In this document: one piece after another, positions 7,093-16,135 of the stretch
Position numbering within the stretch: the first letter of the stretch is position 1
Layout: each line of letters starts with the position of its first letter
Source: JAZSQZ01 sp045538175
GTDB lineage: Bacteria > Bacillota > Clostridia > Christensenellales > UBA1242
Direction of reading: 5' to 3'
Assembly (NCBI GenBank): GCA_045538175.1
Contig: JAZSQZ010000091.1
Location: forward strand, 1-49,049
Length of the DNA: 49,049 bases
The notes under the pieces: generated by a model
Database searches by the model: none
Told to the model about the DNA's origin: nothing
The model's input: only the letters and a program-made list of their open reading frames with translations
Translations under genes and position numbers: made by a program

Positions 7093-8103
7093 TTATTCTT
7101 CTGGAGTGTCAAACTCTAGGCCTTCGATCAGTGGAAGGCGTCTTTCTTCAAGTTCACTTACAACCCTTTGCATAACTTGTATGTTTATATGGAACATATC
7201 AATATTGTCTGCATTTGTTGTATCATACTCTTGCATATATTGGTTTCTTAAATCAGTAATTTCTGCAAGCCTATCATTAAGTCCAACTTTTGTTGTAGAA
7301 AGGCGTGGCATATCAATTGCTGTAGGGAATATATAACCCCTGTCTTCAAGCCATTGCTGTGGTGTTTGATCGCTTTTAAAACTAAGCCTTACAATTTTTT
7401 GATAATCACTTGGAGAAATCGAAGTAATACCTGATACATCTTTGTCTGGAAAATTTTCTGCAAGGTTTTCCAAAATCTCGTTTTCGTCAATTCTAACTTC
7501 TGGCTTTGTTGGAGAAAATTTTTCGTTATAAAATCCCAAAAAGCCTGCAAGGTCTTGCATAGAAAGGGATTCCGGAAGAGATTTGTTTAAAGAGCGCATT
7601 CTTTCATACAAGTCAGGTCTATCCCAACGAATACCTTGTAGGTCTCTTGTAGGGTATGCGTCACGCAAATCTTCTTTAAGACGAGAAATACTATCGCCGT
7701 GCACCCTTCCACTTGAAAAATGATAAGGTGTCATAAAAGTAAGGAAGTCAAAGGTTGAAACGCCATACTTATTTGCCATGGTTTTAAGTCTATCGTAAAC
7801 CCCGTCTTGTTCCCTTAGGGCAGTTGTCCTTATAACATCAACACAGTTGTGCTCGTCAGCGTATTTGCTTACATCTGCTTGCAAAAGTTGAAAAGCACGA
7901 TAATCTCTATCAAACTTAATTCCACAAAGAGAATACACATATTCCATAGAAACCTTTTCGCCGGTTTCTGCTTCGATTTCTTTTTTTGCATATCTCATTG
8001 TGTCGTAGTAAGGAAGAGATTTAGTATCTGCATAGATATCTCCACCAAGTTTGACAAAAGTCCTAATTCTTTGTGTTAAATTTTCAATACGTTTTTCGTT
8101 CAT
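7093..8103 (-). CDS. Conserved-looking protein of unknown function
   Basis: A 336-residue soluble protein that I do not recognise. It has no signal peptide, membrane span or zinc motif. It is largely helical with charged segments; a middle stretch (TPYHFSSGRVHGD, about residues 125-137) and a Tyr/Arg-rich N-terminus suggest nucleic-acid binding, but this is a guess. The MNEKRIENLTQRI start has no Shine-Dalgarno and a promoter ends about six bases upstream. It is flanked by a shared terminator and by tyrS divergently. Confidence 0.8.
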   Translation of the reverse strand: MNEKRIENLTQRIRTFVKLGGDIYADTKSLPYYDTMRYAKKEIEAETGEKVSMEYVYSLCGIKFDRDYRAFQLLQADVSKYADEHNCVDVIRTTALREQDGVYDRLKTMANKYGVSTFDFLTFMTPYHFSSGRVHGDSISRLKEDLRDAYPTRDLQGIRWDRPDLYERMRSLNKSLPESLSMQDLAGFLGFYNEKFSPTKPEVRIDENEILENLAENFPDKDVSGITSISPSDYQKIVRLSFKSDQTPQQWLEDRGYIFPTAIDMPRLSTTKVGLNDRLAEITDLRNQYMQEYDTTNADNIDMFHINIQVMQRVVSELEERRLPLIEGLEFDTPEE

Positions 8104-8109
8104 ATAAAA

Positions 8110-8138
8110 ATATTATCACAAATTTTAAAGTTTTACAA
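8110..8138 (-). promoter_or_regulatory. Promoter giving a probable leaderless transcript of the 8103 gene
   Basis: On the minus strand TTGTAA (8138-8133), a 17-bp spacer, TAATAT (8115-8110), then six bases and the ATG. A GATAAT box two bases upstream is an alternative -10. Confidence 0.5.
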
Positions 8139-8189
8139 TGTAAAAACCAAACAAAAATATTTTAAAACGCTAAAATGTAGGCGATAACT

Positions 8190-8218
8190 TGACTTTATAG
8201 ATTTTTGCGAGTATTATA
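8190..8218 (+). promoter_or_regulatory. Promoter of tyrS and its leader
   Basis: TTGACT, a 17-bp spacer and TATTAT. The ~65-base leader holds two small hairpins (TTGTATTT/AAATACAA near 8224-8242 and CACAAT/ATTGTG near 8253-8271). The T-box signature AGGGTGG is absent, so this synthetase is not under T-box control, unlike many in Bacillota. Confidence 0.7.
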
Positions 8219-8288
8219 TACGTTGTATTTATAAAATACAAAAAAATTACACAATGAAAAATGAATTGTGCTATAAAAGGAGAGAACC

Positions 8289-9506
8289 ATGAAGATTTTT
8301 GAAGAGTTACAAGAAAGGGGACTTATTGCCCAAGTAACAGACGAACAAGAAATTAAAGACCTTATAAATAACGGCGGTGCAAAGTTCTATATTGGTTTTG
8401 ACCCAACAGCCGATTCACTACATGTCGGGCACTTTATGGCATTGTGTCTTATGAAAAGATTGCAAATGGCAGGAAACAAACCTGTAGTACTACTTGGTGG
8501 TGGTACAGGGCTTATCGGCGACCCAAGTGGTAGGACCGATATGCGTCAAATGTTAACCGAAGAAGGTATCAAACATAACTGCGATTGCTTCTTGAAACAA
8601 ATTGGTAAGTTTATTGAATTTGGTGAAGGTAAGGCACAGGTTGTCAATAATGCAGATTGGCTTTGTGACTTAAAGTACGTTGATATGTTAAGGGAAGTTG
8701 GTGCATGTTTTTCAGTCAACAATATGTTAAGAGCTGAGTGCTACAAACAAAGAATGGAAAGAGGCTTAACATTCTTTGAATTTAACTATATGATTATGCA
8801 ATCATACGACTTTTACTACCTTAACGAACATTACGGTTGCAATATGCAATTTGGTGGCGACGATCAATGGAGCAATATGCTTGCAGGTACCGACCTTATA
8901 AGAAAGAAAACAGGCAAAGACGCATATGCTATGACAATAACCTTGCTTTTAAACAGCGAAAGCAAAAAAATGGACAAACCAGCAAAAGGTGCTGTCTGGC
9001 TTGACCCAAACAAAACAAGTCCATACGAGTTTTATCAATATTGGAGAAATGTCGACGACCAAGATGTTATGAAATGTATCAAAATGTTGACATTTATTTC
9101 ACTTGATAAAATCAAAGAGATGGAAACTTGGGACGACACAAGAATTAACGAAAAGAAAGAAATTTTGGCTTACTCTTTAACCGAACTTGTACACGGAAAA
9201 GATGAAGCAGACAAAGCAAAAGCAACAGCAAAAGCAATTTTTGAAGGCAAGGGTGACGCTGAAAATATGCCAAAAGTCGAACTTGAAAAAGCAACAACTG
9301 ACAATGGCGTAACTTTGGCTGAAGTTGTAGTTTTAGGTGGTCTTGCAAACAGTAAAGGTGAAGCAAGAAGACTTATCGCACAAAACGGTATCAAAGTAAA
9401 TGGTGAAACACAAACTGCTTTTGATAAGGTTTATAAAACACAAGATTTTGAAGATTTTGTTGTAAGCAAAGGTAAAAAATTATTCAAAAAAGTTATCGTA
9501 AAATAA
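8289..9506 (+). CDS. tyrS: Tyrosyl-tRNA synthetase
   Basis: Charges tRNA-Tyr in two steps via tyrosyl-AMP. The 405 residues are normal for the TyrRS-1 class. The Rossmann fold has HVGH (the HIGH signature) near residue 46, followed by GGGTGLIGDPSG; the GGDDQWSN tyrosine/ATP site is around residue 195. The KMSKS-equivalent reads KKMDKPAKGAVWLD near 225, which is somewhat divergent. The C-terminal ~60 residues are an S4 RNA-binding domain (SKGEARRLIAQNGIKVNG). AAAAGGAGAG precedes the ATG. It is monocistronic. Confidence 0.97.
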   Translation: MKIFEELQERGLIAQVTDEQEIKDLINNGGAKFYIGFDPTADSLHVGHFMALCLMKRLQMAGNKPVVLLGGGTGLIGDPSGRTDMRQMLTEEGIKHNCDCFLKQIGKFIEFGEGKAQVVNNADWLCDLKYVDMLREVGACFSVNNMLRAECYKQRMERGLTFFEFNYMIMQSYDFYYLNEHYGCNMQFGGDDQWSNMLAGTDLIRKKTGKDAYAMTITLLLNSESKKMDKPAKGAVWLDPNKTSPYEFYQYWRNVDDQDVMKCIKMLTFISLDKIKEMETWDDTRINEKKEILAYSLTELVHGKDEADKAKATAKAIFEGKGDAENMPKVELEKATTDNGVTLAEVVVLGGLANSKGEARRLIAQNGIKVNGETQTAFDKVYKTQDFEDFVVSKGKKLFKKVIVK

Positions 9507-9509
9507 TCA

Positions 9510-9540
9510 AAAAACACCACTTTTTGTGGTGTTTTTTTGT
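9510..9540 (+). terminator. Terminator of tyrS
   Basis: The stem ACACCAC / GTGGTGT with a T5 loop is followed by a T-run. Confidence 0.88.
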
Positions 9541-9955
9541 TTAAAATTTTAGTTTTTATTGACGATTTTGGGGCGAAATTTTATAAAAAATAGGTAAAAA
9601 TTTTATATAAAAATATCAAAAAAAGAGCAAAATTGGGGTCCAAAAAAGCAATTTTTTATTAAAAAATTTGCTCTAATTTTATAAAAATTTTTGGTGTTTA
9701 AGGCGAACAAAAATTGCCCTAAAAACGCGTGCCCTAAAACTTATTTTTTGTGGGACTTAAAACCCGCTACAAACCTTTAAAATAAAGAAAAATAGTTGTG
9801 TTTATACAACAATACATTAAAAAACATTTAAAATGTATGATTTTGTCGCTTTTCTGCCTTAAAAAAAACTGTTTTTCACTTTGAAATAATAGTATTATTA
9901 GTTATAATATATATAATTATAAGCATATATTACACAAACGATAAGGAGTTATAAA
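9541..9955 (+). other. Long AT-rich leader/intergenic region before the TIR operon
   Basis: No ORF of note. It holds a promoter-like TTGACG (9559-9564), 17-bp spacer, TATAAA (9582-9587), then a long hairpin whose arms include AGAGCAAAATT (near 9625) and AATTTGCTCT (near 9667), with a T-rich stretch after it. This could be a small RNA or a first promoter giving a ~360-base structured leader. A second promoter at 9881-9908 sits closer to the gene. I see no known riboswitch. Confidence 0.45.
9881..9908 (+). promoter_or_regulatory. Proximal promoter of the TIR/ESCRT-like operon
   Basis: TTGAAA, a 16-bp spacer and TATAAT. The spacer contains a palindromic AATAATAGTATTATT-type stretch overlapping the boxes. 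The ATG is 47 bp downstream, with AAGGAG as the ribosome binding site. Confidence 0.65.
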
Positions 9956-12900
9956 ATGCCTAAAGAAGAGCAAAATTTAATTTATGATTGTGAGTGTTGT
10001 GGTGGTACTTTTTTAAAGGTAAAAGAAGGCGAGTATAAGTGCGACCACTGTGGATATGTTAAGCATATCGAAACAACAAATTCTAGCGAGATTGTTTCTT
10101 TGCTTAACAACGCAAATATTTTGAGAAATAAATTTGACTTTGACGAAGCAGCAGAAGTTTTCGAGCAAGTTGTAAAAAAAGACCCAAACAATCCAGAAGG
10201 TTATTGGGGATTGTTTTTATGTGAATATGGTATCGCTCATCAGGAAGATCCAAAAACACATAAATTCTTACCAACTTGTAACAGAGCTTCTGTTGTTTCT
10301 GTTTTTGAAGACGAGAATTATCAAAAAGCAGTCGAACTTGCAACAGGCTTTCAAAAGGAAGACCTAGAACAAAGTGGAAAGCAAATTGAAGAAATTATAA
10401 AAAGAGTTGTAAAACTTTCTAAAAGCGAAAGCCCATACGATATCTTCATTTGCTACAAAAAAACACAAGCAGTTATAAACGGCGAAGAAGCATACACAAA
10501 GGACTCAGTCCACGCAAGAGAAATTTATGAAATTTTAACAAAGCAAGGTTACAAAGTTTTCTTTGCAGAAAAGACTTTGCAAAATGTTGCTGGAAACGAG
10601 TATGAAGCAATTATCTTTAACGCACTTAACACAAGTAAGGTTATGCTTGTTGTATGTTCAAAATTAGAACATGCAAACGCACCTTGGGTTAAAAACGAAT
10701 GGAGAAGATTTGTAAAACAAATGGAGTTTGACGAATCTAAAAAACTTCTCCCTATTATGTGTGGCGATATGAGTGCTGGAAAGTTACCAGATTTACTTAA
10801 AAGATATCAAGCACTTGAAATCAATGTTAACTTCCAACAAAACCTTCTTGCAAGCGTTAAAAACTGTATCGGCTTAAACAGAAGCAATGTTACTCGTGTT
10901 GAAATTGGTCAAGTAAAATCAGCAAAAAAATCAAATACAATCAAATCTGCTGTTGAAACAAGAAAGATTACAGCAAACAAAGAAGCAGTGTTTAAAACAA
11001 GCGACCAAGTTCAACTTAAAAATGCATTTATGAACTTAAATGCAAAAACCTTAAACCTAAAAGATGCTTGGGAAGAGTTTAGTGACTTAAAAGACAATCC
11101 AAAACTCGAGCCAATCGCTGATTATGTATTGGAGCTTATAAAATACAAAGTTGCTTGTTTGTTTAATGCAGATGTCAAAAAACAAAAGTTGGAACATATT
11201 GCAAAACTTGGTTTTAACAAAGATGTGTTTTTAGAAAAATTCAACCGATGTGTCGAAAATGCTGATAAAGACACAACTGAAACAATTTTCTTAGAACTTA
11301 CACATATGTTTGATACGGTTTGTGCAAGAGATAAGTCAATTTTTTACACAGCTATCATGAGTTGGAATTATGGCGACAAGAAAGAGATAATGAAGAGAGC
11401 CATAAACTATATTAAAACTTCGCTTGCTCAACCTTTGCTTGATGCTTTTATAAAATTTTATGACCCTAACGATGTAGATGGTTACATTGAAACTCTAGAA
11501 GATATCGCAAGTCATTATACAAAACGATTGGGTAGCAGTTTGCAAAGAACATTTAAAGATGTAATTTGGATTTATGATAAAATCTTAGAAGTTGACGAAG
11601 GCAACAACGAAATTAGATGGAAAAAATATCTTGCAAGTATTGGTGTTGCTGCTGGAGAAGAAATTAGATTTATTGTTCCGTCTATTGAAGACAAACAAGT
11701 TGAAGAATTTAAGGAAGTTTTATCCTATACTCCAGAAAAAGAAAGAGCAACATACATTGATGTGATGACAGAAGCTTGTTGTAGGGCAAATTATTTTGTA
11801 ACAACTGAGCAAAAACTTGATAGTAAAGAATTCCTAGAATTTACAACTTTCCAATCACTTGCAACAGATAGTGAAGAGAAGAAACCTAAAGGCAAAAAAG
11901 AAAAAACAGTTAGAAATTGGGATTACAAAGTTATTGCAGCTGTGTTTGATAAATTTGTTGGATTGTATTCCGAAAAAGACACAAACAAACTTGCACAAAA
12001 GCTTTATGAGTTCGGTGGGGCATTAAAATCTCAACATCACTTCGAAGATGCCATTAAGTATTTCAATATGGCAATCCAAGAAGGTGACAACAATATTAAG
12101 CATAAAGCATATTGGGGCATTATGCAATGTAAGATGAAGTGTGTTGATGACGAAGATGTTATCTATCACAAAACACCTGTCAAAAACTTTGCAGAATTCC
12201 AAAGTGCAATCAATGCTGCAGGTGAAGTTGGCGAAGATGCAGTTGAAAAATACTTGATTATAAAAAACAAGCAAGCAAAAGCCGGCAAAGACCCTAGAAA
12301 GAAAAACAAAAAATCAAAAAACACATCATATACAAAAAATAGCAACGCAAGAAGCGTTATTAACAAAAACAAAGGGCTTAAAACAAAATTGTTCTTAAGG
12401 GGTTTCCTAAAAGTACTCCCTGCACTTTTGATAGTCGCAGGTATTGCCCTTGTTGTTTGCTTATACATAATATCTCCAACATTTATGGCTACACCTATAA
12501 GTACAGTTGAGGATCTTAAGCAAGCAATCGAAAAAGAAGGTGGAAGATTGTACCTTGCAGAAGACTTAGACCTAAAAGATTATCCAAACATTCACTTTGA
12601 AAATTTTGATGGTAGATTCTATGGTAATGGAAAGATAATCAAAAATTATACACTTACAGTGCTTGACAACACCTCAAATGTAGGTTTCTTTGGATACTTA
12701 GATGGTGCAAAAATTTCTGATTTAACATTTGAAAACGCATCTATTTCAGTTGTTGATAAAATAGGAAATGTTGGTGTTGTTGCAGGGGATGCAGTAAACA
12801 CAATATTTGACAACATAACAATTGATTGCGAAATTATTGCAAATCACAGTGTTAATGTTGGTGGCGTTGTAGGAAGAGCAATCAATTCAACAATAAAAGG

Positions 12901-14014
12901 TTGTAAAGTTGAAGGGGATATCAGTGCTAGTAGAATGGTTGGGGGCATTGTTGGTGCAAATCTATATGAAACAAATGGCATAATATTCAGTCACAGAAAC
13001 CCATACCTTATAAATTGTGAAACTTTAAAAGGTACAACCATCAAAGCATATAACTATTATAACGAAAATGAAGGATACTCACACCTTGGTGGAATTGTCG
13101 GTAAAGCACAAGGCACTCTTGAAAACCTAACAAACAATGCAACAATTATAAACGCAAACAACGAAAGCGGAGTTTGTATTGGTGGAATTTGTGGTTCAAT
13201 GGGAACTGACTGCGATAAAACAGATATCAAAAACCTTGAAAACAATGGAAACATTGAAGGGAAAAATGCAAAGGAAGTTGGTGGTATTTTCGGATATATT
13301 ATAACAAGTCAAGATAGGGTTGTTAAAAACTTAACAAACAATGGTGAAATTGTTGCAAAAGAATATGTTGGCGGAATTGCTGGTAAAGCAGAATGGGCAA
13401 ACTTTGAAAACGTTGAGTCAACCGAAACTTCAAAAGTAACAGCAAATGGTACAGGTTATGTTGGTGGTATTGTTGGGCTTCAAAACTATGGTGGCATTAA
13501 GAATGCTACAAACGAAGGCGAAGTCACAATGACATTGTCAATTGGCGAAAAAATTGGTGGCATCGTTGGTAGATTCTGGTGGCAATACGAAGGCGAACTT
13601 ACAAACCTTAAAAACACAGGTAAAATCACATCTGGTACATATTCTAAACATGTTGGTGGAATTATTGGTTCATTAGAATATGGTGATGGTGTTAGCAGAA
13701 CAATTAAAAATGCTAGAAACGAAGTAGAAATACACGCTCAAAATTCTGAAGAAGTTGGTGGAATTTGTGGAAGGATTTTAGGCGAATCAACAAGCAAATA
13801 CACATATAATAGATACGGATATATTACATTTGATAACTGTGCACAAATTGGAGACCTCAAAGCAGATGCTTATTTAGGTCGCTTTGTTGGATATGCAAAC
13901 CTTCAAGGCATCTCAACCATTGGCGAAGAAATTGAGGGCGAATTAGTTGGTTTTACCAATGATTATATCGGTAAAGGACCTAACGGTATTTACGGATATA
14001 ACTACAGAACATAG
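9956..14014 (+). CDS. Membrane TIR-domain protein: zinc ribbon, TPR-like, TIR, one TM span, GLUG-like outside repeats
   Basis: A 1352-residue protein with these parts in order. A zinc ribbon (C12/C15 and C29/C32). A TPR-like helical pair (about 43-90). A TIR domain (about 158-300) with YDIFICYKKT, GYKVFFAEKTL, glutamates 215/217 in AGNEYEAIIF where TIR NADases tend to have their catalytic Glu, and APWVKNEWRRF. A long helical region follows, then a Lys/Arg-rich stretch before a single membrane span at about 815-840. The last ~510 residues hold about eleven GG-[IV]-[VCF]-G repeats typical of GLUG-type beta-solenoids. The positive charges before the span place the TIR part inside and the solenoid outside. 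TIR domains make NAD-derived signals or deplete NAD in bacterial immunity. It leads the operon, so a sensor role is likely (inference). Confidence 0.88.
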   Translation: MPKEEQNLIYDCECCGGTFLKVKEGEYKCDHCGYVKHIETTNSSEIVSLLNNANILRNKFDFDEAAEVFEQVVKKDPNNPEGYWGLFLCEYGIAHQEDPKTHKFLPTCNRASVVSVFEDENYQKAVELATGFQKEDLEQSGKQIEEIIKRVVKLSKSESPYDIFICYKKTQAVINGEEAYTKDSVHAREIYEILTKQGYKVFFAEKTLQNVAGNEYEAIIFNALNTSKVMLVVCSKLEHANAPWVKNEWRRFVKQMEFDESKKLLPIMCGDMSAGKLPDLLKRYQALEINVNFQQNLLASVKNCIGLNRSNVTRVEIGQVKSAKKSNTIKSAVETRKITANKEAVFKTSDQVQLKNAFMNLNAKTLNLKDAWEEFSDLKDNPKLEPIADYVLELIKYKVACLFNADVKKQKLEHIAKLGFNKDVFLEKFNRCVENADKDTTETIFLELTHMFDTVCARDKSIFYTAIMSWNYGDKKEIMKRAINYIKTSLAQPLLDAFIKFYDPNDVDGYIETLEDIASHYTKRLGSSLQRTFKDVIWIYDKILEVDEGNNEIRWKKYLASIGVAAGEEIRFIVPSIEDKQVEEFKEVLSYTPEKERATYIDVMTEACCRANYFVTTEQKLDSKEFLEFTTFQSLATDSEEKKPKGKKEKTVRNWDYKVIAAVFDKFVGLYSEKDTNKLAQKLYEFGGALKSQHHFEDAIKYFNMAIQEGDNNIKHKAYWGIMQCKMKCVDDEDVIYHKTPVKNFAEFQSAINAAGEVGEDAVEKYLIIKNKQAKAGKDPRKKNKKSKNTSYTKNSNARSVINKNKGLKTKLFLRGFLKVLPALLIVAGIALVVCLYIISPTFMATPISTVEDLKQAIEKEGGRLYLAEDLDLKDYPNIHFENFDGRFYGNGKIIKNYTLTVLDNTSNVGFFGYLDGAKISDLTFENASISVVDKIGNVGVVAGDAVNTIFDNITIDCEIIANHSVNVGGVVGRAINSTIKGCKVEGDISASRMVGGIVGANLYETNGIIFSHRNPYLINCETLKGTTIKAYNYYNENEGYSHLGGIVGKAQGTLENLTNNATIINANNESGVCIGGICGSMGTDCDKTDIKNLENNGNIEGKNAKEVGGIFGYIITSQDRVVKNLTNNGEIVAKEYVGGIAGKAEWANFENVESTETSKVTANGTGYVGGIVGLQNYGGIKNATNEGEVTMTLSIGEKIGGIVGRFWWQYEGELTNLKNTGKITSGTYSKHVGGIIGSLEYGDGVSRTIKNARNEVEIHAQNSEEVGGICGRILGESTSKYTYNRYGYITFDNCAQIGDLKADAYLGRFVGYANLQGISTIGEEIEGELVGFTNDYIGKGPNGIYGYNYRT

Positions 14015-14027
14015 TACAATCATAACT

Positions 14028-14059
14028 CACACTTAGAAGGGATATCCCCTTTAAGTGTG
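14028..14059 (+). promoter_or_regulatory. Intercistronic hairpin before the SPFH gene
   Basis: CACACTTA...AAGGG / CCCCTTTAAGTGTG has a 4-base loop and one irregularity. T-runs come only about 12 bases later, so it is more likely an RNA processing/stability element or a weak attenuator than a full terminator. Confidence 0.55.
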
Positions 14060-14093
14060 GTAAAGATAAAATTTTTTAAAAAGGAGAAAGATT

Positions 14094-15104
14094 ATGGCAA
14101 AAAAACAAACTATTATTGGTCTTGACGAATTAGACATCACAAACAACGACTTGTTTGTTAGAAAGTCTTGCACTGACCTAGACAAAAATGCTCAACTTAT
14201 TGTTGAGGAAACACACGCTGCTATCTTAATTAAAGATGGTCAAACTATGGACACCGTTTCTGGTGGTAAGTATCCTATTTTTGACAAGAAGGACAAAAAC
14301 GTTTCAAGAGTTGATGTCACATATATGTCAAAAACTGCAAAACTTAAAGTATTCTGGGGAACAATCAACAAACTCGTTTTAAAAGACCCACAAACTGACC
14401 TTACAATCGAAGTCGGTGCAAATGGTGAATTCGAAGTTCAAATTCAAAACCCAAGAAAGTTCTATCAACTTCTTGTCGGTGCTGACAAAAACTTCACAAT
14501 CGACAAACTTAAAGAAAGATTACAAGGTAAAATCTTGAGCGAAATCGAACCATTGATTGCAAAAACAATGAGAGAAGAAAACCTTGCTTACTATGACTTA
14601 TCAGAAAAGAAGCAAGTTATTGCTAAAAACATTATGCCTGTTCTTTCAAAGATGTTTGAAGAAGAATATGGTCTTACAATGTTCTCATTTATAATTTCAA
14701 AAATCTTTATTCCACAAGAATATATCAACAAAATCGAAAAAGAACTCGAAACAAGAAAGGCAGAAGCAAAAGCAGAAAAAACTGCAAAAGAATATGCTGC
14801 TGAGCTTGAAAGACTTGCTGATAAACAATGGGAAAGAGAACTTGTCTTAAAACAACTAGAACAAGCAGACTACAATAAATATTTAGAAGTTTGCAAGATT
14901 ATCGGTTGGGAACCAAAAGGTGGAAACGCTAAAACAGGCGCAACTTTCTGCACAGAATGTGGTCATGCTGTAAACCCAGGCGACAAATTCTGCCCAGGTT
15001 GTGGTAAACCTGTTGCAACAAAAAAGCAAGGCGAATGCCCAAAATGCAAAAAAGCAAATGCACCTGATGCAAAATTCTGCAGTGGTTGTGGTACAAAATT
15101 ATAA
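14094..15104 (+). CDS. SPFH/Band-7 (stomatin-like) protein with two C-terminal zinc ribbons
   Basis: 336 residues. An SPFH domain (about 35-215) is followed by an Ala/Glu/Lys-rich coiled coil (about 215-265) and two double-CxxC zinc ribbons (about 286-303 and 313-334). There is no clear membrane span. The layout matches the B. subtilis YdjI family ('virion core protein-like' SPFH), whose gene neighbours encode a PspA, i.e. an ESCRT-III family member. SPFH proteins form rings or scaffolds on membranes. AAAGGAG precedes the ATG. It is flanked by hairpins on both sides, which suggests that its dosage is set separately from the rest of the operon. A paralogue lies at 41905-42957. Confidence 0.88.
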   Translation: MAKKQTIIGLDELDITNNDLFVRKSCTDLDKNAQLIVEETHAAILIKDGQTMDTVSGGKYPIFDKKDKNVSRVDVTYMSKTAKLKVFWGTINKLVLKDPQTDLTIEVGANGEFEVQIQNPRKFYQLLVGADKNFTIDKLKERLQGKILSEIEPLIAKTMREENLAYYDLSEKKQVIAKNIMPVLSKMFEEEYGLTMFSFIISKIFIPQEYINKIEKELETRKAEAKAEKTAKEYAAELERLADKQWERELVLKQLEQADYNKYLEVCKIIGWEPKGGNAKTGATFCTECGHAVNPGDKFCPGCGKPVATKKQGECPKCKKANAPDAKFCSGCGTKL

Positions 15105-15110
15105 AAACAA

Positions 15111-15139
15111 AGTTGAACTACGAATTTCGTAGTTCAACT
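15111..15139 (+). promoter_or_regulatory. Perfect intercistronic hairpin after the SPFH gene
   Basis: AGTTGAACTACG / CGTAGTTCAACT is a 12-bp perfect stem with an AATTT loop. No T-run follows, so it is not a standard terminator; it may protect the 3' end of the SPFH transcript or mark a processing site. Confidence 0.7.
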
Positions 15140-15169
15140 GAAATAATTTTAAATTTAAGGGGAAAAATT

Positions 15170-15514
15170 ATGTGGTTCTTTAAAAAGAAAAATAAAACAG
15201 AAGAAATTATTGACAACAAAAAAACAATTGCATCAATGTCTGCAACAGCTGAAGTTTTAATTTCACTTGGACAAGACAACGAAGAGTTAGTCACTGCACT
15301 TAAGTCTATTAAGGATAAAATTACTTATTTCAATCCAAGTCAAAAAGAAGATGTTTTAGCAGTAGACAAAAAAATCGAAGCAAAACTTGGCGACCTTAAA
15401 ATCGAAATTAGCAAAGCAAAACAAAAAGGCGATTACAAAACTGCAAACGAACTTGCAAGCGATATTAAAGATGGTCTTATTGTTGAAAGAAATGCTAAAG
15501 CAAATATAAACTAA
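15170..15514 (+). CDS. Small coiled-coil protein, first of three in the ESCRT-like cluster
   Basis: 114 residues from the ATG at 15170 behind AAGGGGAAAAATT; a longer in-frame start lies inside the hairpin region and lacks an RBS. The N-terminus MWFFKKKNK is aromatic then basic, like the other two small proteins and like the membrane-inserting tips of ESCRT-III subunits. The rest is two to three charged helices. It is too short for a full Snf7 core. It may be an accessory or a shortened ESCRT-III-like subunit; function is unproven. Confidence 0.75.
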   Translation: MWFFKKKNKTEEIIDNKKTIASMSATAEVLISLGQDNEELVTALKSIKDKITYFNPSQKEDVLAVDKKIEAKLGDLKIEISKAKQKGDYKTANELASDIKDGLIVERNAKANIN

Positions 15515-15533
15515 TACAAAGGGGAAACAAACT

Positions 15534-16130
15534 ATGTGGCCTTTTAAAAAAGACAAATTTAAAACTTTAAAAAGAGAAGATGTTGTTGATGCTATTTGCG
15601 AACTTGAAAAGCAAGAAAACGACATCGAAAAATCTATTGAAAATATGGCAAAGCAAATTGACGAACTTATGAAAAAAGGGAAAGCAGAGAAAACTCACGA
15701 CCTTAAAGTTTTTTATGTCAAAAAGATTGCACATATTCAAGAAGAAAAAGCAGAAGCAATCAATCGTGCTGTTTATCTTCTATACAATACACGTCTTTTA
15801 AACAAACTCAAAAATGCCATTGACGACAACAGTTTTTATGCAAATACGGGCAAGATTTCTTTATCAAACTTGCTTGCCGATCAACAAGGCCTTGCAAAGT
15901 TTTTAAACAAGGCTCTAAACACTAAAGTTATGGCAGAAGATATCCTAACAAATGCAGACGACACATTTAATGAAGTTAAAGACCTTTACACCGAAAATGA
16001 AAGAATTTATGGTGTAAATTCAACTGATGATGAGTTGCTTGCAATTTTAGAAGCAGGTGCAGACGAAGCAGAAGTTGCCGAAACTGAAACTGAAACAAAA
16101 AAAGAAACTGCAACTGATACAGAGGAGTAA
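15534..16130 (+). CDS. Snf7/ESCRT-III-like coiled-coil protein
   Basis: 198 residues. N-terminus MWPFKKDKFK, then a long helical hairpin (about residues 15-95: ELEKQENDIEKSIE ... KIAHIQEEKAEAINRAVYLL), further helices, and a very acidic tail rich in Glu/Thr. The order basic helix 1, helix 2, short helices, acidic C-terminus is the charge and fold pattern of Snf7/CHMP and PspA/Vipp1. There is no obvious MIM motif at the C-terminus. AAGGGG precedes the ATG. The ESCRT-III assignment rests on pattern and neighbourhood (Vps4-like ATPase two genes on), not on a database match. Confidence 0.68.
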   Translation: MWPFKKDKFKTLKREDVVDAICELEKQENDIEKSIENMAKQIDELMKKGKAEKTHDLKVFYVKKIAHIQEEKAEAINRAVYLLYNTRLLNKLKNAIDDNSFYANTGKISLSNLLADQQGLAKFLNKALNTKVMAEDILTNADDTFNEVKDLYTENERIYGVNSTDDELLAILEAGADEAEVAETETETKKETATDTEE

Positions 16131-16135
16131 TTTAG

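Noticed and set aside
8219..8288. Possible T-box in the tyrS leader
   Set aside because: The leader is too short and lacks the AGGGTGG T-box sequence and an antiterminator.
12300..13990. Direct-repeat array in the 3' part of the TIR gene
   Set aside because: The repetition is at protein level (GG-x-x-G solenoid repeats) with diverged codons, so it is not a CRISPR or DNA tandem repeat.
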